Source of the DNA: Streptomyces avermitilis MA-4680 = NBRC 14893
Lineage (GTDB): Bacteria > Actinomycetota > Actinomycetes > Streptomycetales > Streptomycetaceae
Direction: 5' to 3'
Assembly (NCBI RefSeq): GCF_000009765.2
Contig: NC_003155.5
Location: 6,572,001 to 6,636,000, forward strand
Length of the DNA stretch: 64,000 nt
Part shown: piece after piece, positions 32,924 to 39,756 of the stretch
How positions within the stretch are numbered: position 1 is the first letter of the stretch
Layout of the letters: every line of letters begins with the position of its first letter
Position numbers and translations under genes: made by a program
Notes under the pieces: model-generated
The model's input: the letters and a program-made list of their open reading frames with translations, nothing else
What the model was told of the DNA's origin: nothing
Databases searched by the model: none

Positions 32924-34315
32924 GTGAAGAGCGCCGTGGAGACCCTGAACCCGACTCGGGTTCGGCTCACTGTTGAGGTGCCCTTCGAGGAGCTCAAGGA
33001 CAGCCTCGACGCGGCGTACAAGAAGATCAACCAGCAGGTCACGGTGAAGGGCTTCCGTAAGGGCAAGATCCCGGCCCGCGTCATCGACCAGCGGTTCGGC
33101 CGCGGTGCCGTGCTGGAGGAGGCCGTCAACGACGCGCTCCCGAAGTTCTACACCGAGGCGGTCAACGAGGCCGAGCTGAACCCGCTGGGCCAGCCCGAGG
33201 TCGACATCACGGAGCTGAAGGACGGCGAGACGCTGAACTTCACCGCCGAGGTCGACGTCCGCCCGACCATCGAGATCCCGGACTACTCCGGCATCGAGGT
33301 CGAGGTCGACGCGGTCGAGGTCAGCGACGAGGACGTCGAGAAGGCCGTCACCGAGCTGCGTGAGCGCTTCGCGTCGACCTCCCCGGTCGAGCGCGCCGCC
33401 GAGGACGGCGACGTCGTGACGCTCGACCTGGAGGCCAAGGTCGACGGCGAGGTCCTCGAGGACGGCGTCGCCGAGGGTGTCTCCTACACCATCGGCTCCG
33501 GCGAGCTGCTGGACGGCATCGACGACGCCGTGAAGGGCCTGGAGGCCGGTGGCGAGACCACCTTCACCTCCGAGCTCAAGGGTGGCTCGGCGGCCGGCAA
33601 GGAGGCCGAGGTCACCGTCAAGGTCAGCCAGGTCGCCGCGCGCGAACTGCCCGAGCTGGACGACGACTTCGCGCAGCTCGCGTCCGAGTTCGACACCCTG
33701 GAGGAGCTGAAGGCGGACAGCCGCAAGCGCCTCGAGAACATGAAGCAGTACGACCAGGCCACGCAGGCCCAGGAGCGCGTCCTGGAGAAGCTGCTGGAGC
33801 TCGCCGAGGTGCCCGTCCCCGAGAAGCTGCTCGAGGACGAGATCAACACCCGCAAGCACAACCTGGAGCACCACCAGCTCGGCCAGATGGGCCTCGACCT
33901 CGAGAAGTACCTCGAGATCCAGGGCAAGACGGTCGAGGAGTTCGACGCCGAGACCAAGGAAGCGGCGGTCAAGGGCATCAAGACGCAGTTCGTCCTCGAC
34001 GAGCTCGTCAACAAGGAGAAGCTCAACGTCAACCAGGAGGAGCTCACCGAGCACCTCATGCGGCGTGCGGCTTCCTCCGGCATGTCCCCCGACCAGTTCG
34101 CCCAGGCGGTCGTCGAGGGTGGCCAGGTCCCGATGCTGGTCGGCGAGGTCGCCCGCGGCAAGGCGCTGGCCGTCGTGGTCGAGGCCGCCACGGTGAAGGA
34201 CACCAACGGCGAGATCGTCGACCTGGACGACGAGGACGAGACCGAGTCCACCCCGGAGACGACCGAGGCCGCCGAGGCTGCCGAGGAGTCCACCGAGGAC
34301 AAGCCCGAGGCGTAA
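32924..34315 (+). CDS. tig: Trigger factor, ribosome-bound chaperone and prolyl isomerase
   Basis: 463 residues, the usual actinobacterial length. The N-terminal ribosome-binding domain carries the signature 'GFRKGKIP' (about residues 43-50). Residues about 160-245 are the FKBP-like prolyl isomerase domain ('EDGDVVTLDLEAKVDGE', 'GSGELLDGIDDAVKGLEAG'). The rest is the substrate-holding arm domain, and the last ~35 residues are an acidic tail. Trigger factor cradles nascent chains at the ribosome exit. GTG 32924 is preceded by AAGGAG at a spacing of eight. It stands upstream of clpP1-clpP2-clpX as in many bacteria, but a terminator and a 1.3-kb repeat tract separate them here. Confidence 0.97.
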   Translation: MKSAVETLNPTRVRLTVEVPFEELKDSLDAAYKKINQQVTVKGFRKGKIPARVIDQRFGRGAVLEEAVNDALPKFYTEAVNEAELNPLGQPEVDITELKDGETLNFTAEVDVRPTIEIPDYSGIEVEVDAVEVSDEDVEKAVTELRERFASTSPVERAAEDGDVVTLDLEAKVDGEVLEDGVAEGVSYTIGSGELLDGIDDAVKGLEAGGETTFTSELKGGSAAGKEAEVTVKVSQVAARELPELDDDFAQLASEFDTLEELKADSRKRLENMKQYDQATQAQERVLEKLLELAEVPVPEKLLEDEINTRKHNLEHHQLGQMGLDLEKYLEIQGKTVEEFDAETKEAAVKGIKTQFVLDELVNKEKLNVNQEELTEHLMRRAASSGMSPDQFAQAVVEGGQVPMLVGEVARGKALAVVVEAATVKDTNGEIVDLDDEDETESTPETTEAAEAAEESTEDKPEA

Positions 34316-34339
34316 CCCTCAGGCGCACCACCAGTCACA

Positions 34340-34380
34340 CACCGGGCCCCGGGACGCATCACGCGCCCCGGGGCCCGGTG
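34340..34380 (+). terminator. tig terminator
   Basis: 14-bp perfect arms (34340-34353, 34367-34380) of very high GC content, 25 bases past the tig stop codon. Confidence 0.8.
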
Positions 34381-34413
34381 CCGTGTGCGCCGTCTTGCCG
34401 GAGGCCTCGTGCG

Positions 34414-34472
34414 GGCCCGTCGGCTCGGTCCGCGGCCGCCCCGGGGCCCGCCGCGGACCGAGCCGACGGGCC
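34414..34472. repeat. Perfect 23-bp inverted repeat downstream of tig
   Basis: Arms at 34414-34436 and 34450-34472 with a 13-base spacer. It could be a second terminator or the left boundary of the repetitive tract that follows. A related, partly matching copy of the arm lies at the start of the tract. Confidence 0.85.
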
Positions 34473-35505
34473 TGTTGCCGTCTGGGCCGGCAGGCCTGGG
34501 GGGCCTGTCGCCGGACGCGTCGAACGGCCCGGTACTCGTGGCTGCCCGCCGGTGCGGCCACGAGCCCGCGGCCCGTCGCCGCACGCTGCGGGCAGAAGAC
34601 GCCCGTGGTCGCCGAGGCCCGCAGGCCGCCTCTTCCCCGCCGGGGCGACGATCGGCCCGTACGCCGCCGCCCGACGGCGCCGAACCGCCCCCGCCCGATG
34701 CTCGAGCCGGCCGCCGGCCCTGGTCCCCTGACTCCCGGAGCAGGGCCCCGGACCGGGGCCTGGGCCCCTGGCTCCCGGGGCCTGAGCCCTGGCCCCCGCA
34801 TCGGGGCCTCGGTCCCCGGGCCTGGGACTCCGGCTTGCGGAGCCGGGCCCCCGGACCCCCTCGGTCCCCGGGCCTGGTCGCCTGACTGCCGGAGCCGGGC
34901 CCCGGGCCCCGGACCCAGGCCCCGGGCCCCCGGATCCTGGGCCTGGGAGCCCGGCTTGCAGAGCCAGGCCTCGGCCCTGACTCCCGGAGCCGGGCCCCCG
35001 GACCCCCTCGGTCCCCGGGCCTGGGAGCCCGGCTTGCGGAGCCAGGCCTGGTCCCCTGACTCCCGGAGCTGGGCCCCGGACCGGGGCCTCGGTCCCCGGG
35101 CCTGGGACCCCAGCTTGCGGAGCCGGGCCTGGTCCCCTGACTCCCGGAGCCGGACCCCCGGACCGGGCCCTGAGCCCCTGGCTCCCGGGCCTGAAACCCC
35201 GGACCGCGGGCCTGAGACCCCGGACCCGGGCCTGGGTCCTCGGCCCCCGGGCCCGACCCCGGCCCCCGGAGCCGGGCCTCGGTCCCGGCCTGGGACCCCG
35301 GCTCCCGGGCGGGGCCTCCCGGCTCCCGGGCGGAGCCCCACCAGGCCCTCCGGGCGGACCCCCCGTGCCGGGGATCACGCAGGCACCCCCACCGGAGCAC
35401 ACCCGCCCCGCCTACCGGAGCGCACCCACCCCCGCCCACCCGAGCGCACCCGCCCCGCCCACCCGAGCGCACCCACCCCCCAACGCAGCGCAGCGCACGC
35501 GCATG
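34473..35505. repeat. Repetitive, C-rich tract between tig and clpP1, no gene
   Basis: From about 34720 to 35360 the + strand is built of degenerate copies of modules: CTGACTCCCGGAG (34728, 34977, 35056, 35137; a variant at 34882), GGTCCCCGGGCCTGG and GGCTTGCGGAGCC, in compound units of about 80-95 bp. 35380-35470 then holds copies of a CCGAGCGCACCC-type unit. All six frames stay open for long distances because of composition, but none shows family similarity or the usual third-position bias, so I annotate no gene. With the flanking hairpins the gene-free gap from tig to clpP1 is 1.37 kb, far longer than typical for this pair. Confidence 0.75.
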
Positions 35506-35519
35506 CGCTCACAGCGAAC
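35506..35519 (-). promoter_or_regulatory. ClgR operator upstream of clpP1
   Basis: CGCTCACAGCGAAC on the + strand reads GTTCGC-N5-GCG on the minus strand, the ClgR motif I know for Streptomyces clpP1/clpC/lon promoters, and also fits the corynebacterial form CGCYNANRGCG. It lies about 55 bp before a TAGGGT -10-like hexamer (35558-35563), a normal position for an activator site. Confidence 0.7.
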
Positions 35520-35685
35520 AGTCGTGGAAGCGGGATGGCCTCCGCCTGCCTGCGCGTTAGGGTCCATGAATACGAGGGCAGGGGAGTCCCCGAAGCCGCC
35601 CCGAGCGGTGTTGCACCGGGGTCCCACGCCCCCAGCAGAAGACGTGAGACGGCCCGGCGCCGTCGTAAGACGAGCAGGTGGATAC

Positions 35686-36303
35686 GTGACGAATCTGATG
35701 CCCACAGCTGCCGGCGACCCTATCGGTGGTGGCCTCGGCGACCAGGTCTACAACCGGCTGCTCGGCGAGCGGATCATCTTCCTCGGCCAGGCGGTCGACG
35801 ACGACATCGCCAACAAGATCACGGCGCAGCTGCTGCTCCTTGCCTCCGACCCGGACAAGGACATCTACCTCTACATCAACAGCCCCGGCGGATCGATCAC
35901 GGCCGGCATGGCGATCTACGACACCATGCAGTACATCAAGAACGACGTGGTGACGATCGCCATGGGCATGGCGGCCTCGATGGGCCAGTTCCTGCTCAGC
36001 GCGGGCACCCCCGGCAAGCGCTTCGCGCTGCCGAACGCCGAGATCCTGATCCACCAGCCCTCGGCCGGCCTCGCCGGTTCCGCGTCGGACATCAAGATCC
36101 ACGCCGAGCGGCTGCTCCACACCAAGAAGCGGATGGCGGAGCTGACCGCCTTCCACACCGGCCAGACGGTCGAGCAGGTCACCCGTGACTCGGACCGCGA
36201 CCGCTGGTTCGACCCGGTCGAGGCCAAGGAGTACGGCCTCATCGACGACATCATGCCCACCGCTGCCGGCATGCCGGGCGGCGGCGGCACCGGGGCGGCG
36301 TAA
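35686..36303 (+). CDS. clpP1: ClpP1, ATP-dependent Clp protease proteolytic subunit
   Basis: 205 residues from GTG 35686 (GAGCAGGTGG upstream). The serine-protease triad is visible: Ser98 in 'GMAASMGQ', His123 in 'ILIHQPSAG', and an Asp in 'DSDRDRWF'. 'YINSPGGSITAGMAIYDTM' is the family signature. ClpP forms a two-ring barrel that degrades proteins fed by ClpX or ClpC; in actinobacteria ClpP1 and ClpP2 make mixed barrels. An upstream ATG (35567) in the same frame would add about 40 residues between the -10 box and the ribosome-binding site, and I reject it. A 110-bp gap separates it from clpP2. Confidence 0.96.
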   Translation: MTNLMPTAAGDPIGGGLGDQVYNRLLGERIIFLGQAVDDDIANKITAQLLLLASDPDKDIYLYINSPGGSITAGMAIYDTMQYIKNDVVTIAMGMAASMGQFLLSAGTPGKRFALPNAEILIHQPSAGLAGSASDIKIHAERLLHTKKRMAELTAFHTGQTVEQVTRDSDRDRWFDPVEAKEYGLIDDIMPTAAGMPGGGGTGAA

Positions 36304-36413
36304 CCGGCGTACGCGGCGCGCGGTGGCACAAGCCGGCGCGCGACCACGTAGACAAGCCCCTCAAGCCCCCCAGTCGACCGCCTAAGCCCCTTTCAGGTCT
36401 CAGGAGACATCCA

Positions 36414-37094
36414 GTGAACGACTACCCCGGCAGCGGCCTCCACGCCCGCACGCAGGCCGAGTACACCGGCGCCCGCGCGGAGTCCCGCTACGTCATCCCG
36501 CGCTTCGTCGAGCGCACCTCGCAGGGTGTGCGCGAGTACGACCCGTACGCGAAGCTCTTCGAGGAGCGCGTGATCTTCCTCGGCGTGCAGATCGACGACG
36601 CCTCCGCCAACGACGTCATGGCGCAGCTGCTGTGCCTGGAGTCGATGGACCCCGACCGTGACATCTCGGTCTACATCAACAGCCCCGGCGGCTCCTTCAC
36701 GGCGCTCACGGCCATCTACGACACGATGCAGTTCGTGAAGCCCGACATCCAGACGGTCTGCATGGGCCAGGCGGCCTCCGCCGCCGCGATCCTGCTGGCC
36801 GCCGGTACGCCGGGCAAGCGCATGGCGCTGCCGAACGCGCGCGTGCTGATCCACCAGCCCTACAGCGAGACCGGCCGCGGCCAGGTCTCCGACCTCGAGA
36901 TCGCGGCGAACGAGATCCTCCGGATGCGTTCGCAGCTCGAGGACATGCTGGCCAAGCACTCGACCACGCCGATCGAGAAGATCCGCGAGGACATCGAGCG
37001 CGACAAGATCCTCACGGCCGAGGACGCGCTGGCGTACGGCCTGATCGACCAGATCATCTCCACCCGGAAGATGAACAACTCGGCGGTCGCGTGA
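36414..37094 (+). CDS. clpP2: ClpP2, second Clp protease proteolytic subunit
   Basis: 226 residues from GTG 36414 with AGGAG upstream. Triad residues Ser122 ('GQAASAAA') and His ('VLIHQPYSE') are present, as is 'YINSPGGSFTALTAIYDTM'. It has a longer N-terminal propeptide-like leader (residues 1-40) than ClpP1. It is the partner of ClpP1 in the mixed ClpP1P2 protease. The gene is co-oriented with clpP1 and followed by clpX; an inverted repeat at 37119-37156 separates it from clpX and may limit read-through. Confidence 0.96.
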   Translation: MNDYPGSGLHARTQAEYTGARAESRYVIPRFVERTSQGVREYDPYAKLFEERVIFLGVQIDDASANDVMAQLLCLESMDPDRDISVYINSPGGSFTALTAIYDTMQFVKPDIQTVCMGQAASAAAILLAAGTPGKRMALPNARVLIHQPYSETGRGQVSDLEIAANEILRMRSQLEDMLAKHSTTPIEKIREDIERDKILTAEDALAYGLIDQIISTRKMNNSAVA

Positions 37095-37118
37095 CGCGGC
37101 GCTGTATCGTCTGCCGCT

Positions 37119-37156
37119 CCTTGGCACGGTGCACGTCAAAGTGAACCGTGCCAAGG
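37119..37156 (+). promoter_or_regulatory. 12-bp inverted repeat between clpP2 and clpX
   Basis: Perfect arms CCTTGGCACGGT / ACCGTGCCAAGG (37119-37130, 37145-37156) with a 14-base spacer. It is either a partial terminator of clpP1P2 or an operator for clpX. Confidence 0.6.
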
Positions 37157-37254
37157 GGGGCCCGAACGGGGGGCCCGGCAAGGTACCGTCGGACATAAGG
37201 CAGCACCAGGAGCCGCTGGACCTAGGCGTCTCCCAGGCGAAGGGGAAGCACACC

Positions 37255-38541
37255 GTGGCACGCATCGGTGACGGCGGCGATCTGCTCAAGTGCTCGTTCT
37301 GTGGCAAGAGCCAGAAGCAGGTCAAGAAGCTCATCGCAGGCCCCGGTGTGTACATCTGCGACGAGTGCATCGATCTCTGCAACGAGATCATCGAGGAAGA
37401 ACTCGCGGAAACGAGCGAGGTGCGCTGGGAGGAACTTCCCAAGCCCCGCGAGATCTACGAGTTCCTCGAGGGGTACGTCGTGGGCCAGGAGGCCGCGAAG
37501 AAGGCTCTCTCGGTCGCGGTGTACAACCACTACAAGCGGGTCCAGGCCGGTGAGAACGGCGGCGGCCAGAGCCGCGAGGACGCGATCGAGCTGGCGAAGT
37601 CCAACATCCTGCTGCTCGGCCCCACGGGTTCCGGCAAGACGCTCCTCGCCCAGACCCTGGCCCGCATGCTCAACGTTCCGTTCGCCATCGCCGATGCGAC
37701 GGCGCTCACGGAGGCGGGCTATGTGGGCGAGGACGTCGAGAACATCCTGCTGAAGCTCATCCAGGCAGCGGACTACGACGTCAAAAAGGCCGAGACCGGC
37801 ATCATCTACATCGACGAGATCGACAAGGTCGCGAGGAAGAGTGAGAACCCCTCGATCACTCGCGACGTGTCCGGTGAGGGCGTCCAGCAGGCCCTGCTGA
37901 AGATCCTCGAGGGCACGACGGCCTCGGTCCCGCCCCAGGGCGGCCGCAAGCACCCGCACCAGGAGTTCATCCAGATCGACACGACGAACGTCCTGTTCAT
38001 CGTGGGCGGCGCCTTCGCGGGCCTGGAGAAGCTCATCGAGTCCCGGGCCGGCGCGAAGGGCATCGGGTTCGGCGCGACGATCCGCTCGAAGCGGGAGCTG
38101 GAGTCGAAGGACCAGTTCGAGGACGTCATGCCCGAGGACCTGGTCAAGTTCGGCATGATCCCCGAGTTCATCGGCCGGCTCCCCGTCATCACCTCGGTCC
38201 ACAACCTGGACCGCGAGGCCCTGCTCCAGATCCTCGTCGAGCCGCGCAACGCACTGGTGAAGCAGTACCAGCGCCTCTTCGAACTCGACGGTGTGGAGCT
38301 GGACTTCGAGCGCGAGGCCCTGGAAGCCATCGCCGACCAGGCGATCCTCCGCCAGACCGGCGCGCGTGGCCTGCGCGCCATCATGGAGGAAGTCCTGATG
38401 TCGGTGATGTACGAGGTCCCGTCCCGCAAGGACGTGGCCCGCGTCGTCATCACCGCGGACGTCGTCCACTCGAACGTGAACCCGACGCTGATCCCGAGGG
38501 ACGCCCGCGGCCGGGGCCCGGGGGAGCAGAAGACGGCGTAG
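37255..38541 (+). CDS. clpX: ClpX, AAA+ unfoldase of the ClpXP protease
   Basis: 428 residues from GTG 37255 (GAAGGGG upstream). The N-terminal zinc-binding domain has 'CSFCGKSQ' and 'YICDECIDLC'. The AAA+ core has Walker A 'GPTGSGKT', Walker B 'IIYIDEIDK', a GYVGEDVE pore loop, and 'GIGFGA', the IGF-type loop that docks on ClpP. It unfolds tagged proteins and feeds them to ClpP. Extending to GTG-like starts upstream (37129) would absorb the inverted repeat and is not supported. Confidence 0.97.
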   Translation: MARIGDGGDLLKCSFCGKSQKQVKKLIAGPGVYICDECIDLCNEIIEEELAETSEVRWEELPKPREIYEFLEGYVVGQEAAKKALSVAVYNHYKRVQAGENGGGQSREDAIELAKSNILLLGPTGSGKTLLAQTLARMLNVPFAIADATALTEAGYVGEDVENILLKLIQAADYDVKKAETGIIYIDEIDKVARKSENPSITRDVSGEGVQQALLKILEGTTASVPPQGGRKHPHQEFIQIDTTNVLFIVGGAFAGLEKLIESRAGAKGIGFGATIRSKRELESKDQFEDVMPEDLVKFGMIPEFIGRLPVITSVHNLDREALLQILVEPRNALVKQYQRLFELDGVELDFEREALEAIADQAILRQTGARGLRAIMEEVLMSVMYEVPSRKDVARVVITADVVHSNVNPTLIPRDARGRGPGEQKTA

Positions 38542-38562
38542 CCGCCGGTACGTACGTGCACA

Positions 38563-38606
38563 CGAAGGGGCCCCCGGTCTAGCCTGTCCTTGGCCCCCCC
38601 CCTTCG
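38563..38606. terminator. Possible terminator between convergent clpX and the membrane-protein gene
   Basis: Imperfect hairpin with arms CGAAGGGGCC and GGCCCC...CCCCTTCG, 22 bp after the clpX stop and 46 bp before the stop of the convergent gene. The long loop lowers confidence. Confidence 0.4.
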
Positions 38607-38651
38607 ACGCCTCAAGCCGTACCGCGCGTCAGGCCGCGCAGCCGTGCGGTG

Positions 38652-39620
38652 TCAGGCCTTGACGCGGACCTGGTCGCGGAGCTTCGTGGTGATGTCCGCC
38701 GCGACGTCCTTCGACACGCTGCCCGTGTTGTCACCGGGCGAGACCATGGCGATCGTGCTGTAGTCGGCCCAGGCGCAGAACCAGTCGGTCGACACCTTCT
38801 TGGTGAGCGAGTTGGTGCTCTTGGCCGACTGGCACTTCATGACCGCACCGTCGAGGTCGACCGACTCGGGCGAGCCGATCAGCTCGGACTTGCTGCCGGA
38901 GGAGCTCTCCTCGGCGTTCTTCTTGAGCGCGGCGAAGAACTTGTCCAGGGCCGCCTTGGGGTCCGCGATCGTGCCGTAGCCGCCCGCCATCGTGACGCCC
39001 TTGGCCGTCAGGAGCTCGGACTGGCTGGGCAGGTCGCTGGTGTCCGAGGGGTTCTCGGGGTCGTAGTTGCCGAAGTCGGCCGTCGAGTAGAAGCCGACGA
39101 CGGACTTGCCGTTCTTGACGCCGCTCTCCGCGAGGTCCTTCACGGTGCTGTTGCTGGAGCTCTCCCCGCCCTTGCCGACCCGCTTGTACTCGCTGAGCAC
39201 CGTCTGCGGAGTCGTCAGCTTGTGGGCACCGTCGTCCGCGAGGCCCGAGCCTCCGCCGCTCCCGATGACGAAGTACGCGCCGACCGCGACCGCGGCCACG
39301 ACCGCCACGGCACCGATGATGAGGCCGGTCTTCTTCTTGCCGCCGCCCGGAGCCGGCGGCTGCGGGACGCCGTAGGGAGGCTGCTGGCCGTACGGCGGCT
39401 GCTGGCCGTAGCCGGGCTGCTGGCCGTACGGGGGCTGCTGCGGCGGGGCACCCTGCGGAGCCTGCTGGGGGTAGCCGTAGCCGGGCTGCTGGGGCGCCTG
39501 CTGCGGGTAACCGTAGCCGGGCTGGGGGGCCTGCGGCGGCTGGCCGTAGGGGCCCGGCTGACCGTACGGCCCGGGCTGCTGAGGCTGCCCGCCGTACGGG
39601 CCCGGCTGGTTGAAGCTCAT
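38652..39620 (-). CDS. Gln/Pro/Tyr-rich single-pass membrane protein
   Basis: 322 residues. The first ~100 are repeats of the kinds QQPGYGYPQQAP and GQQPPYGQ. A Lys-rich stop (KKKTG) is followed by one transmembrane helix ('GLIIGAVAVVAAVAVGAYFV', about 108-127) and an extracytoplasmic domain of about 190 residues with two cysteines ('VMKCQSAKS' and 'DWFCAWADYSTIAMV'), reminiscent of small actinobacterial lipid- or ligand-binding domains. The start is ATG 39620 with GAGGGG upstream. The function is unknown. It is divergent from valS across 136 bp, so both promoters share that space. Confidence 0.8.
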   Translation of the reverse strand: MSFNQPGPYGGQPQQPGPYGQPGPYGQPPQAPQPGYGYPQQAPQQPGYGYPQQAPQGAPPQQPPYGQQPGYGQQPPYGQQPPYGVPQPPAPGGGKKKTGLIIGAVAVVAAVAVGAYFVIGSGGGSGLADDGAHKLTTPQTVLSEYKRVGKGGESSSNSTVKDLAESGVKNGKSVVGFYSTADFGNYDPENPSDTSDLPSQSELLTAKGVTMAGGYGTIADPKAALDKFFAALKKNAEESSSGSKSELIGSPESVDLDGAVMKCQSAKSTNSLTKKVSTDWFCAWADYSTIAMVSPGDNTGSVSKDVAADITTKLRDQVRVKA

Positions 39621-39744
39621 TTCTGGGTTCCCCTCCAGATATTTATGTGGTCCGAACATCCTGGCGTAGTCACCGGGGCACCGGGGCACCGGGGGGCTTA
39701 CCGTTACCAAAGAATCGTGTTTCGGGACGGGGCGGTGACACCCC

Positions 39745-39750
39745 TAAACT
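39745..39750 (+). promoter_or_regulatory. -10 box of valS, probable leaderless transcript
   Basis: TAAACT ends six bases before GTG 39757, with no Shine-Dalgarno sequence between. TTCGGG at 39721-39726 (18 bp upstream) may serve as a weak -35. Confidence 0.55.
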
Positions 39751-39756
39751 GGCTCC

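Noticed and set aside
34720..35360. CRISPR-like appearance of the tig-clpP1 repeats
   Set aside because: Units are degenerate and contiguous, differ in length, and lack uniform repeats with unique spacers; no cas genes are nearby.
33484..36188. Several long open frames on both strands across the tig-clpP1 gap
   Set aside because: They consist of Pro/Gly/Arg-rich repeats, run into the true genes out of frame, and all frames are open at once, so the absence of stops is due to base composition.
39621..39756. A T-box riboswitch upstream of valS
   Set aside because: The gap is too short and has no T-box sequence or specifier stem; the -10 box sits directly before the start codon.
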